Origin: a virus
Virus record (IMG/VR): IMGVR_UViG_3300043427_003610
Location: 1 to 64,000 of that record
Length of the DNA: 64,000 nt
Direction: 5' to 3' (one strand)
In this document: one piece after another, positions 47,143 through 56,900 of the stretch
How the letters are laid out: each line of letters starts with the position of its first letter
Numbering within the stretch: position 1 is the stretch's first letter
Position numbers and translations under genes: made by a program
Notes under the pieces: generated by a model
Database searches by the model: none
What the model was told of the DNA's origin: nothing
The model's input: the letters and a program-made list of their open reading frames with translations, nothing else

Positions 47143-47177
47143 CTCCCCGTGACTCGACTTATTAGAGTCACGGGGAG
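47143..47177 (+). repeat. 13-bp perfect inverted repeat framing a class B -10
   Basis: CTCCCCGTGACTC (47143-47155) and GAGTCACGGGGAG (47165-47177) are perfect complements around the nine-base loop GACTTATTA. No U-tract follows, so it is less like a terminator than like a protein-binding palindrome around the promoter, or the start of a structured RNA. Confidence 0.8.
47156..47163 (+). promoter_or_regulatory. Class B promoter -10 (CGACTTATT) in hairpin loop
   Basis: A perfect motif located in the loop of the 13-bp palindrome. Transcription would start near 47170 and meet a terminator at 47207-47243 before reaching the gene at 47261. Confidence 0.55.
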
Positions 47178-47206
47178 TGCCGCATAGGGGAGTTTTCTAG
47201 TGCAAC

Positions 47207-47243
47207 GGCGTCCCGTGTCTTTCAGGCCACGGAACGCCTTTTT
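47207..47243 (+). terminator. Terminator before tail-tip genes
   Basis: GGCGTCCCGTG (47207-47217) pairs with CACGGAACGCC (47228-47238) with one mismatch, followed by TTTTT. It ends the tape-measure transcript and would also end any RNA begun at the 47156 promoter. Confidence 0.75.
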
Positions 47244-47260
47244 GCGTTAGGGGGATTGGG

Positions 47261-47989
47261 ATGCCGACGACGTTGACGACTGCCCCGCTGAACGGGTTCT
47301 ACATCGCGATGGCGGATGCCGCTGGCGCGAAGACGGCCCGGGAGACTCGGCTCAATCCAGCCCCGGTGCGCGTGGATTACCCGAACCGTACGCTCGGGGA
47401 GATGATCGAGACCGCGGACGGCCGGGTCGTGGTCCAGGTCTCGAACAAGGACCCCCGTCGGCGCTCCTGGATGTGGGCCAACATGGGCCCCGAAATGACC
47501 ATTGCGGAGCGCCAGCACCGGTGGCTCCAGCAGCTGGTCGCCCGCACCCGCCTCGCCCTCGGCCTCCCCCAGTACGTGTATGTCTACGACGGGGTGACTG
47601 GCCTCATGAACGTGAACCGGTCGCTGACGATTACGCCCTCTTCGCTGAGCGGCGACCGGCTGACCATCACGGTTCCGACCACCGTCTCCCAGGTCTATGC
47701 CCCGAACCTGGTCCACGGTGTCGTCGAAGTCCTCAACAACCCCAGCGGCGGCAGCAGCTTCCCGTACGAGCGCCGGTCCATCGTGTCGGCCACGAGCACG
47801 ACGCTGGTCCTGGATACCGCCTTGAGCGGCACTCTGGGCACCAGCCAGATCATCGTGACCTGGTCCGAGCCTGCCTGGTGGAAGGCCCGCATCCTGGACA
47901 CTACCCGCGAGCTGCGGACCGAAGGCGGCCCGCCGCGCTACACACAGAGCATGCTCACGTTCGTTCTTGAAGAGGAGATCCCGGCCTAA
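47261..47989 (+). CDS. Distal tail protein-like
   Basis: A 242-residue protein, first after the tape measure. It is beta-rich, with strand segments RVVVQVSNKDPRRRSWMW (the RRRSW turn recalls distal-tail proteins), RLTITVPTTVSQVYAPNLVH, a SYERRSIV-like stretch and TLVLDTALSG. Distal tail (Dit) proteins form a ring joining the tube to the baseplate and lie at this point in siphovirus genomes. No ribosome binding site stronger than GGGGG (about 47251) is seen. Its stop overlaps the next start (TAATG). Positional call plus weak pattern. Confidence 0.58.
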   Translation: MPTTLTTAPLNGFYIAMADAAGAKTARETRLNPAPVRVDYPNRTLGEMIETADGRVVVQVSNKDPRRRSWMWANMGPEMTIAERQHRWLQQLVARTRLALGLPQYVYVYDGVTGLMNVNRSLTITPSSLSGDRLTITVPTTVSQVYAPNLVHGVVEVLNNPSGGSSFPYERRSIVSATSTTLVLDTALSGTLGTSQIIVTWSEPAWWKARILDTTRELRTEGGPPRYTQSMLTFVLEEEIPA

Positions 47990-50900
47990 TGCGCCCATCG
48001 CCTACGCCGTCGACCTTCTTTGCGGCGGACCAGGACTGGCTCTTTCGGGTTCGCACGTGGGATACGCCGCAGACAACGCTCGAGAATGACACCGCCTCCG
48101 CCGGGATGCGGCTGCGTGTCTACCAGCCGATCGCGGAGACGACGAACTGGACGACCTACGCGGACGCCCTGAAGGCCGTCGCGGACGGCAGCTCGCCCGA
48201 GACGGCTTTCACCAGCGCGACCTACGCGACCTCGGCGCTCAAGAACAGCTCCGGCACGCCCGTGGACGGTCGTTGGCCGCTGGTCCAGGCCTATTGGGGC
48301 AGTGGTGCCCCGAACTGGTGGGGCGGGGCCCGCTCTCGGCGGGTCGCACTCTGCTACCAGGGCACGATCGTCCCGGCCGCGCAGCGCGCGTGGCTCTCGG
48401 CCAGTAACGACTACACCTTCGCGCTCGCCGGGTCCGGCTGGGCGCGTATCGACGTGGTCGACGGTGTCACCCGGACCACGATCTTCCGCGGGGACTTGTC
48501 CGAGCCGGTCTTCCTGAGCGCCGGGTTTAGCTACTCCAAGACCCACACCTTCACGGCCACCAGCGAGCTGCACGTCTACTACGTTCAGACCACGAACGAG
48601 CCGTGGGGTGGCCTGGTGGTCAAGGCGATCGCCGGAAGCCGTCCTACGGGCCTTTCCGCCAACGGAACGGCCATGTCCTACACGGGCACGGCTGCGACGG
48701 AGGCGATTGCGGCTGCGGCCCCGGTGGCCAGCTGCGGCCTGTTCTCCTATGCGGCGGTCTCGCCGGTCATCCTGCCGTTCATCGAGTCGGTCAACGTCGT
48801 CCAGGAGCCTGGGGCGGCGACCCGGGCGGATATCGAGATCCCGCTCGTCAACCCGAACGTGAACGACGGGAACGGATGGACCTTCTATCAGTCCGATCCG
48901 GAGTTGGATCCGGGTTCCCTGCGGGTCTATGACGGCGGCACCCTGACCCACACGCTCAAGCGGAAGCGGCTCATCCAGCTCCAGGTGGCCCGCAACGCCA
49001 CCAGCCCGTCCTGGTCGACGATCTTCACCGGCGTGGTGGACGACTTTGACGGCGGCGGCGGTAAGGGTCGCATGACGATCCGCTGTGTCAGCTTCGAAGG
49101 ACGCATGGTCGAGCAGTTCGAGCAGGCCCCGGATCGCATCAGCTACATGGCTCGCGGCTTCCGGGTGCTGGACTACGAGCGCTCCGCCCCGGCCGACCGC
49201 AAGGAGCCGGTCTACAACGTCCCCGCCTTCGACAACTGGCCGCTGGAATGGGCTATCGAGGAGATGGGGAACCGGGCCGGAATCGATCCCAGTTGCTTCA
49301 GGAAGGCCTACCAGGCGGTCAAGAGTGACGGGACAGGGGCAAGCGTCACGCTGCCCTGGGGAACGGCCCAGCGCTTCGCCGCCCGGTCCCTGTCGGGCGA
49401 GCAGGTCCGCCTGCCCCGGCCCGTGCATTACGGGAATGTCGGGCTCTCCTTCACGGAGAAGCGGCCCTACGACGACGACTACGTCTTCAAGATCGAGCCG
49501 ACCAAGGACCTCTGGTCTCGTGTCCGGGAGCTGACCGACAAGCTCGGATACGTGTGCCGGTTCGACGTGGAAGGCGCGGCGATCCTGTACCCGGCGACCT
49601 CGCCGTCCTTTGTCCGTGAGTTGGTGGTGGCTGACGCGACCTCCGGCGGCGTCAACGTCACGGCGGTCACCAACCCCTCGGCGTACGGGGCCAAGTACCT
49701 CCAGGTCGCTACGAACACCGCCGCCACCCTGCAAGCCACGGTCTCGGCCTCCCGCATCGACGTGTCCTTCCCGCGCATCACCGGGGCCCGCAACTGGACG
49801 GCCACGGTCACGCGGGTGTCGGACTCGACGGTGGTCTTTACCGGGACGATCAGCCAGACCAGCTCCGCGGCCTCGCTCGAGCTGTTCTTCGACGCGACCG
49901 TGGCCCAGCCGGGCAGCAATAGCACGGTGGTCACGCTGTACTCCGGCGACTACACCAGCTACCAGGTCACCCTCACGGCTGCGTCGGCGGCGAGCCTGGC
50001 CTACGTGGACTGCCTGCTCTGCTACGCGCAGGACCCGGACACGGCCAAGCTCCCGACCCTGTCGACCTCGGACGCGGCCCTCTCGGTGGCGCTCAGGTCC
50101 CAGCAGGACGCGGTCCGGAATAAGGTCACGATCGTGGGCCGCCGGAAGGCCGCGGTGACCGACAGCGACAAGTTCGACGAAGCCCAGGGGCCGACCGAGC
50201 AGGAGTTCGTGGTCCAGAACGCGGTGGACATTAACTCGATCTCGAATCCGTCGGCCCTCAACTACATCGGCTACTTGAAGCAGGCCGTGATCTACGACGA
50301 GTCGATCGCGGACGACGGGCTCGCCCGCTACCTGGCCCAGGTCTTCATCTACCGCCAGTCCGTGCCCCGGGCAGGTACGAACGTGACGCACACGCTGCTC
50401 CCCATGCTCGAGCCTGGCGACCCGGTCGCCGTCAACGAGTCGATGTTCGACACGATGACCTCGAGCATGACGCAGTACGTGCGGAAGGTGAGCCACCAGA
50501 TCGCCGCTAACAAGTTCACGACGACGGTCGAGACCGAGGCCTGGCCGGACTACCCGGCCTACCAGCCCCGCACGGACATCAACCTGGCCGACTTTAACAA
50601 CAAGCCGGTCACGGGCATGACAATCAACTACGTGTCCATCAGCGGCCAGACCATTACGGACCCTGGTGCGGACGACGTCAAGCGGGTCGAGGGCAATCTG
50701 GTCGAGCAGTCCAACGTCACGTTCACGGGCAGCACGCTGAACGTGAACACGGGTCTGCAGTGGCCGCCGGTGCCGGGCACGTTCCAGATCAAGCCGAACT
50801 ACGTCGCAGGAACGACACGCACCGCGGTGCAGACAGATCGAGCAGACGTCACCGGCTCCTGGGCTACGGGCGCACGGCTGCACACGTTCACCATGAGCGA

Positions 50901-53900
50901 AGACTGGTTCTTTTCCGGTCTCCTGGTGAAGCTGTACAAGGCCGATGGTAGCCTGACGTTGTCGTCCTCTGCAACAGACGGAAATGTCAGCCGCACGGGG
51001 TACTTCTACTATCACGTGGCCGATCGCACGGTCACCGTGTTCCGCGGATCGAAGGCGTTCACCAGCACGGAAAGCCAGTACGTCCGGGGCGAGGCTGTTC
51101 TGCAGTACACCCGCTCGACCGGCGACGCGCGTAACGCCTGGCTGACCAACAATCCGTATCACCGCTTCCTCAACATCAACTACACGGACGCGGCGAGCCC
51201 GCGCGTGCAGCTTCCCTGGGAGCAGACCACCGGTGTCACGCGCGACGACGGCATCACGTCCTTCAACGTCCGCTACAGGAGTCTGTTCGAGGACGTGGGT
51301 CGTACCGATCCGAACGGTGCTGCTATCGGTGGCGTCGCGCAGAGCCCGTTCTACGACCCGTACACCAGCGAGCTGGGCTACCTGGTGTCCTTCCGGTGCT
51401 CGGTGCTGGCCGAAGGCCTCTACCGTGTGTCCATCCGCAACTGGGAAGACGACACGATCGTCGCCTGGCTGACCAACCCCGCGGGTGACGCGTCCGAGCC
51501 GGAAGAGCACTGGGAGTACCTCCCAGTCATGGCTAACCGCCAGTTCACATGGGATGGCGTCGACCAGCTCGGGATTTGGAATGCTACCCAGTCTGAGCTG
51601 TATTCCACGCTGGTGGAGGGCACCTTCGAGGACGGCGAGCGGCCGCGCGTCGGGAGGGGCTACTACTGCTGGAATCGGGAGATCAGTGGTGGTGACCTGG
51701 GCCCGCTGGCGTACATCTGGATGCAGCGTGACCCGAGCACCGGCCTGCCGTACATCGGGCAGGGTACGTATGGCCGCTGGTACGTCTTCGTCGAGGCGCA
51801 GACCACGACGGACGCCGAGAACGAGGTCAGCAGCCGCGACAGTGACCTGGCCATCCTGACGCACCTGCCGGAGCCGACCAAGGTCGAGCTGTCGGTCCAG
51901 GATTGGAGCGGCAGCGCCTGGGTCACCCCGACCACTGGCGTCTCGACCTCCACCATTGGCGCCTACATCAACAACACGAAGCCGGTTCGTATTCGCTTCC
52001 GGGTCGCGCAGCGCCCTGGTCAGCTCTGGACTGCGACCAATAAGGGCGAGGTGTCGGTCAAGCTCACGCGCGAGGCGCATCTGCGTGCGGTCCTGGCCGA
52101 CCAGACGGTGGTCTATCGCGGGAAGGAGTTTGCCGGGACCAGTGTCGAAGACCGGGCGATCTATAACCGCCGCTTGGTGAACGACGAGCACACCCGGCAG
52201 TACGTCGACACCGGCTACCGGAAGGCCAAGACCTTCAAGTGGAACGATGGTACCGATACCGGCGACGCCGTGACGGAGTGGGTGTTCCAGCCCTCGGATT
52301 TCAAGAAGGACTTCATGATCCAGGGCTACGAGGAGTCTCTCGAATTCGGCAATTACCTGCAGCTTGAGGAAGTGCCTGAGTGGAACGGCACTCGCGAGCT
52401 GACGGCAGCGCGTGCCCGGCTCCACTTCGCGCTGATGAGCTACCTGTTCTACCTGTCGGCCTATGTGACCGACCGGTCCGGGCGCTCGAGCTGGGGCATC
52501 AACCGGAGCTTCGTCGACAAGTCCAAGATCTACATCAACACGGCAACCCTCGATTGGCCGACGGACCCCATGTACGAGCATCGTCGAACGGTGGTCTGCC
52601 GTCAGTGGACGGAAGAGACTGCTTGGAAGACCGGCCAGCTGTCGACGTTCGGCTATGACGCCAACACGCTGTTCAACCAGCTGTTGCAGGCGTTCTGGTG
52701 GCAGCACGATGTCACTTCGATAACGATCGGCACCGGTATGGTGTTTTGGGGTGACTATGTGTTGCCTACTGATCCCTACTCCAACTTCCACGTGGTGTCT
52801 GGGAGCGGGTTGTCTGAGCCGTTTGTGTTGCCGAACACCTACACCATCTACAACCGGCAGCTCGGCAACGTGGTGTCTGGTGCCCCGACGTGCTTGCTGG
52901 GCAAGCGCACGACGGCGCAGGGCGGTGGGACGCTCACTGGCAGCTGGAACTGGGAGTCCAGCCCGATCTGGATTCCCAACATTACGCGAGACCTGCACCC
53001 GTTCTTCCTGCTGCCGCCGATGATCTCGCCTCCCAAGCCTGCGGGTACGACCCCGGCATGGGGTCTTGAGCGCGATTATCGTCCGATCAACTGCTACTGG
53101 ACGATCGGTGGGCCGGACGTATCGGTGAGGGGACGTGGTGGATACGACCAAAGCGGATCGGTAACGAACTCGTACTACGTCACGAGTGACGCCGCCGCGG
53201 CCGAGACGTGGACCAGCCCTGTGGGAGACTTCACGTACTCGACCTCCCGCTTCTGGCCTGGACAGTCGGTAGACGTGAAGGAGAAGCCGTTCAAGGACTT
53301 GAGTGCCTCCGACAAGGCGAAGTTCATGAACTATGTTCGCCAGGACGAGATGGTGCACTACGAGGACCTGCGCGGCGTCTACAGCCGCGGCCGCTATCCG
53401 ACGGCTCCGGCGGTTAAGGTCCCGGCGGGCTCGGCGTACTACCTCAATCCGTTCCGCTATTTGGGCATCGAAGTCAGCAACACCCTCAACGATTCCCCGT
53501 ATCCGCAGTATCACGTGATCGTGGATCGCCAGGCCTTGTCGACGGGAATTGAGTGGTTCCGTACGGCCTTCCGCAGCGAGTACGTCTGGGAGTCGGGGTC
53601 GATGTTCCCGAGCAGCCTGACCGGCCGCGAGCGGCTGGAAGGTGTGCTCTGGTGGCGGCACCGGTACTCGACGGTGGTGCCGAGCACGCTCTACTACGAC
53701 TTCGGCGCCTGGACGGGCTGGAAGGACGACCGCCTGGCCTCGCTGGGTGCCGCGGCCGTCGTGGGCGGCAAGCGGACGGGCGGTGACTACACCTCGACAA
53801 ATATCACAGTCGGCAACCCCTTCACCACGGGCTTCATGCCGGTCGGCGTCGGGCCGGTCCTGCCGGAGACGACAGAGCTGGTCTGTCACATGATTCTTCT

Positions 53901-53922
53901 CAACGAACGGCGTGGGAGCTAA
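47989..53922 (+). CDS. Giant tail-hub protein with PA14-like domain
   Basis: A 1977-residue protein. Residues ~100-220 (VALCYQGTIVPAAQRAWLSA, SNDYTFALAGSGWARIDVVD, ending NEPWGGLVVKAI) resemble a PA14-type carbohydrate-binding domain. Residues ~260-420 match tail-hub/baseplate proteins (SLRVYDGGTLTHTLKRKRLI; TIFTGVVDDFDGGGGKGRMT; VRELTDKLGYVCRFD). The long remainder is beta-rich with many Trp/Tyr/Thr and recurrent linker motifs, as in receptor-binding extensions. It should form the tail-tip hub on which fibres dock. A minus-strand frame of similar length under it is a G+C artefact. Domain borders are approximate. Confidence 0.68.
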   Translation: MRPSPTPSTFFAADQDWLFRVRTWDTPQTTLENDTASAGMRLRVYQPIAETTNWTTYADALKAVADGSSPETAFTSATYATSALKNSSGTPVDGRWPLVQAYWGSGAPNWWGGARSRRVALCYQGTIVPAAQRAWLSASNDYTFALAGSGWARIDVVDGVTRTTIFRGDLSEPVFLSAGFSYSKTHTFTATSELHVYYVQTTNEPWGGLVVKAIAGSRPTGLSANGTAMSYTGTAATEAIAAAAPVASCGLFSYAAVSPVILPFIESVNVVQEPGAATRADIEIPLVNPNVNDGNGWTFYQSDPELDPGSLRVYDGGTLTHTLKRKRLIQLQVARNATSPSWSTIFTGVVDDFDGGGGKGRMTIRCVSFEGRMVEQFEQAPDRISYMARGFRVLDYERSAPADRKEPVYNVPAFDNWPLEWAIEEMGNRAGIDPSCFRKAYQAVKSDGTGASVTLPWGTAQRFAARSLSGEQVRLPRPVHYGNVGLSFTEKRPYDDDYVFKIEPTKDLWSRVRELTDKLGYVCRFDVEGAAILYPATSPSFVRELVVADATSGGVNVTAVTNPSAYGAKYLQVATNTAATLQATVSASRIDVSFPRITGARNWTATVTRVSDSTVVFTGTISQTSSAASLELFFDATVAQPGSNSTVVTLYSGDYTSYQVTLTAASAASLAYVDCLLCYAQDPDTAKLPTLSTSDAALSVALRSQQDAVRNKVTIVGRRKAAVTDSDKFDEAQGPTEQEFVVQNAVDINSISNPSALNYIGYLKQAVIYDESIADDGLARYLAQVFIYRQSVPRAGTNVTHTLLPMLEPGDPVAVNESMFDTMTSSMTQYVRKVSHQIAANKFTTTVETEAWPDYPAYQPRTDINLADFNNKPVTGMTINYVSISGQTITDPGADDVKRVEGNLVEQSNVTFTGSTLNVNTGLQWPPVPGTFQIKPNYVAGTTRTAVQTDRADVTGSWATGARLHTFTMSEDWFFSGLLVKLYKADGSLTLSSSATDGNVSRTGYFYYHVADRTVTVFRGSKAFTSTESQYVRGEAVLQYTRSTGDARNAWLTNNPYHRFLNINYTDAASPRVQLPWEQTTGVTRDDGITSFNVRYRSLFEDVGRTDPNGAAIGGVAQSPFYDPYTSELGYLVSFRCSVLAEGLYRVSIRNWEDDTIVAWLTNPAGDASEPEEHWEYLPVMANRQFTWDGVDQLGIWNATQSELYSTLVEGTFEDGERPRVGRGYYCWNREISGGDLGPLAYIWMQRDPSTGLPYIGQGTYGRWYVFVEAQTTTDAENEVSSRDSDLAILTHLPEPTKVELSVQDWSGSAWVTPTTGVSTSTIGAYINNTKPVRIRFRVAQRPGQLWTATNKGEVSVKLTREAHLRAVLADQTVVYRGKEFAGTSVEDRAIYNRRLVNDEHTRQYVDTGYRKAKTFKWNDGTDTGDAVTEWVFQPSDFKKDFMIQGYEESLEFGNYLQLEEVPEWNGTRELTAARARLHFALMSYLFYLSAYVTDRSGRSSWGINRSFVDKSKIYINTATLDWPTDPMYEHRRTVVCRQWTEETAWKTGQLSTFGYDANTLFNQLLQAFWWQHDVTSITIGTGMVFWGDYVLPTDPYSNFHVVSGSGLSEPFVLPNTYTIYNRQLGNVVSGAPTCLLGKRTTAQGGGTLTGSWNWESSPIWIPNITRDLHPFFLLPPMISPPKPAGTTPAWGLERDYRPINCYWTIGGPDVSVRGRGGYDQSGSVTNSYYVTSDAAAAETWTSPVGDFTYSTSRFWPGQSVDVKEKPFKDLSASDKAKFMNYVRQDEMVHYEDLRGVYSRGRYPTAPAVKVPAGSAYYLNPFRYLGIEVSNTLNDSPYPQYHVIVDRQALSTGIEWFRTAFRSEYVWESGSMFPSSLTGRERLEGVLWWRHRYSTVVPSTLYYDFGAWTGWKDDRLASLGAAAVVGGKRTGGDYTSTNITVGNPFTTGFMPVGVGPVLPETTELVCHMILLNERRGS

Positions 53923-53924
53923 CG

Positions 53925-56900
53925 ATGGCACTCTCCCTTCTTGAATCTCTTCGCAAGCTGATCCGCCAGGACACCGTCAAGGTCGGCGGGTCCATCGGCA
54001 ACATGCACGGCGCAGTGCGTGTCGACCTGGCCAGCACGGCGGACTCGGCGACCCAGACCTGGCTCGGCATGACCATTCCGAGCCGGGACCTGCCTACGTT
54101 GCCGCAGTTCCTGGCGACCTTCGCCGAAGATCCGTCGGCCATGGAGCTGGAGGTAGCGTCGGAGGGTGTGCTCAGCCTCACGCTGACGCCCTACTCGGCG
54201 ACGTTGCTGCGCACCGTGGTCAACGCGGACCGCACGCTCAACTTCAACCTTGAGATCACTGTCCCGACCACCGGCGGGGTGGCGGCCGTGTACGTGGACG
54301 GCAACCTGGTCCGCACGATCCGTGGGACCGCGGCCGCGCCGGTCACCCTGTCCTCCGGGCAGCATACGCTCTATGTCCTGGTGGTGTCGCCGAGCATCAC
54401 GATTACGGCTCCCAAGCGCCTCAGCTTTGTCGGCGAGACGGACGTTCCCAGCGCGCCACAATGGGAGTCCTCGACGACGGGCTACCTGGACCAGATCTCC
54501 GGCACGTCGGCCAACATCCTGCGCTGGCTTGCTGATCCCGAGGTGGGCCACTACCGGGTGCTGCGCCGCGAGCCCAAGCTGATCGCCAACCTGGCGGTGC
54601 CTGGTGACGGCGAGGTGCTGGGCGTCAGTGCCCTCACGACCAACGACACATTCAGCATCACCATCGACGGAGACCATGCGGCGGAGATCCCGCTGCAGGC
54701 CGTGCTGCTCAACGGAGGCGAATCGATCGGCGTGGTCACCGGGGTCCAGGTGGATACCGGCGACACGATCATTACGTGTCGTCTTCCGCTTGGGGTCGCG
54801 GAGCCGCCCACGACCGGCCTCCTCAACCAGCTGCTCTACATCGGCACGTTCACCGAGCTGAGCCGGGTGACGCGAGTCGCCAACACGGCAATTCTGGAGT
54901 ACGTGGACGGTGCCGTGACCAAGGACGTCGCCTACGAGTACGCGCTGCAGGCGGCGGGGCTGGTGGACGAAACCATCCTGAGCCCGCTGAGCCAGATCCG
55001 CTACCTCGTGACCGGCGATTTCACTGCGCCCGGCCCGATCGTGTTCGAGAGCGGCTACCCGACGGTGCTGAATAAGAACGTCACGGTGCGCTTTACGACG
55101 CCTGCCGACCTCGACTACGCGGGCGTCAATGTCTACTTCCGCCAGCGCATCCTGAACGGGGCCAATCCGTACGACGCCACGAACGTGAGCGGTACGACCG
55201 TGACGGTGACGCCGACCACGCTGCCCACCGCGGCTGGCGGGCTGGCCGGGTACAAGCTGCGGTTCGTGAACGCCACTTACGGCGCCTACACCTTCGAGAT
55301 TGCAAGCAACACGGCCAGTGCCATTACGCTGACCGAGACGGTGCCGACGGAAATCCAGACGGTCATCAACGCCGCCCAGCCGGTGGACCTGACTATCTAC
55401 AAGGACACGGCGCTCCGGACGGACCGCGGGCTGCCGAACCGCCCGGACGAGCTGAACTTCGAGGCCCAGGACTACGGTCAGTACTACTTCGCCACGTTCG
55501 ACCGGTCCGGCAATGAGCAGGATTTCGCCACGGCCGTGACCTGGGACTACGACCCTACGGACGACAACTTCACCAGCCCGCCGGTGCTGGCACTCCGGCA
55601 GCTCGTGGCGTCAGAGCAGGCGTACTTCTTCCTCTCCGGGACCGGCACGGTCAGCATTACGACTGGCGGCGCGGCCACCTTCAGCACCAGCCAGACGTTC
55701 GGCGTGGGCTCGCAGATCCGGGTCAGCTCGACGAACTACACGATCACGGCGGGCAGCGGCACCAGCTATACCGTGACGCCCAACCCTGGCGCGACGATCA
55801 CCACGCAGCCCTTCAGCTACTGGGCGGACTCGGTGAACTACGCGGTGATCGAGGTGTGGGCCTATGACCCGTCCTTGCCGACCGCGAACCAGTACGACGG
55901 CGTGTCGGTCAAGTACCAGCGGGGGAACGGCACGATTGAGTCGCTTCCGATGGACGGGGCGACCGCTCTGGGCACGCCCGCCTATCCGAACCTCGTGACG
56001 AGCACGGCTGAAGCCATCCTGGACACTCCGCCGACAACCCGCTCGCGCTTCATCCTGGTCAATCGGAACGACGAGGGGATCAACGTGTGGGCCGAGAATG
56101 CCTCAGGCCTCACGACGGACAAGACCACGTTCATCGCGGACCTGGACACCACCCCGGAAGCCACCCTCGAGACCACCATCAGCACGCTGACCAATACGGT
56201 GCAGTTCGTGGTGGTCGTAGACGATGACACCAAGTCCTTCAAGTGGCAGGTAGACGAGGGGACGACGTACACGGTCGACACGACGACCCAGAAGCGGATC
56301 TCCATTGACGGGGCGACGAAGACCACCGGCGGTGCCCTGCTGTACCCTGAGCTGACCCTGGAGCTGGGGCAGCTCAAGCAGCTCAAGGTCCGGCCGTACG
56401 CGGACAACCCGCCGACGACCCCGTATGGTGGTGAGCTGATCGTGCGTGACTTGGTTCGTACGCCCCGGTCGTCCGTCACCTTCGACAACAAGGACGCAAA
56501 CGGCAACTACCTGGTCACGCAGACCAAGGCCATCTTCTCGATGGCTCCGGCGCAGACCAAGACGGTCACCGGTCGCACGGGCACCTTGGCCACGGTCGGC
56601 AATAACCAGGTGCTCACGGACTCCGGGTCCCCCGGCTGGACCGTGAACCAGTTCCAGACCGGCTCGACCAAGTTCTACTACCTGCTGCTCTTCCCGACCT
56701 CGGCCCAGGGGCGCGAGGCGATTTCAGTCCCGATCGTCAGCAACACGGCGAATACCGTCACGGTGACCGGGCTCAGCCAGTACGTGGGGCTCAGCCCCAG
56801 CTCGTTGAATTACGAGATCCATGATGGTGCGGTGCTTTTCCGGCAGGTGATCGGCGGTGTGGCGCAGGGCAACTTCCAGCCGTCGACCGGCACCAAGGTG

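Noticed and set aside
47986-53931. Minus-strand open frame of nearly 2000 codons under the tail-hub gene
   Set aside because: Composition is Arg/Gly/Val/Asp-rich without domain structure. It mirrors the + strand gene and arises because high G+C at third positions removes stop codons in the opposite frame.
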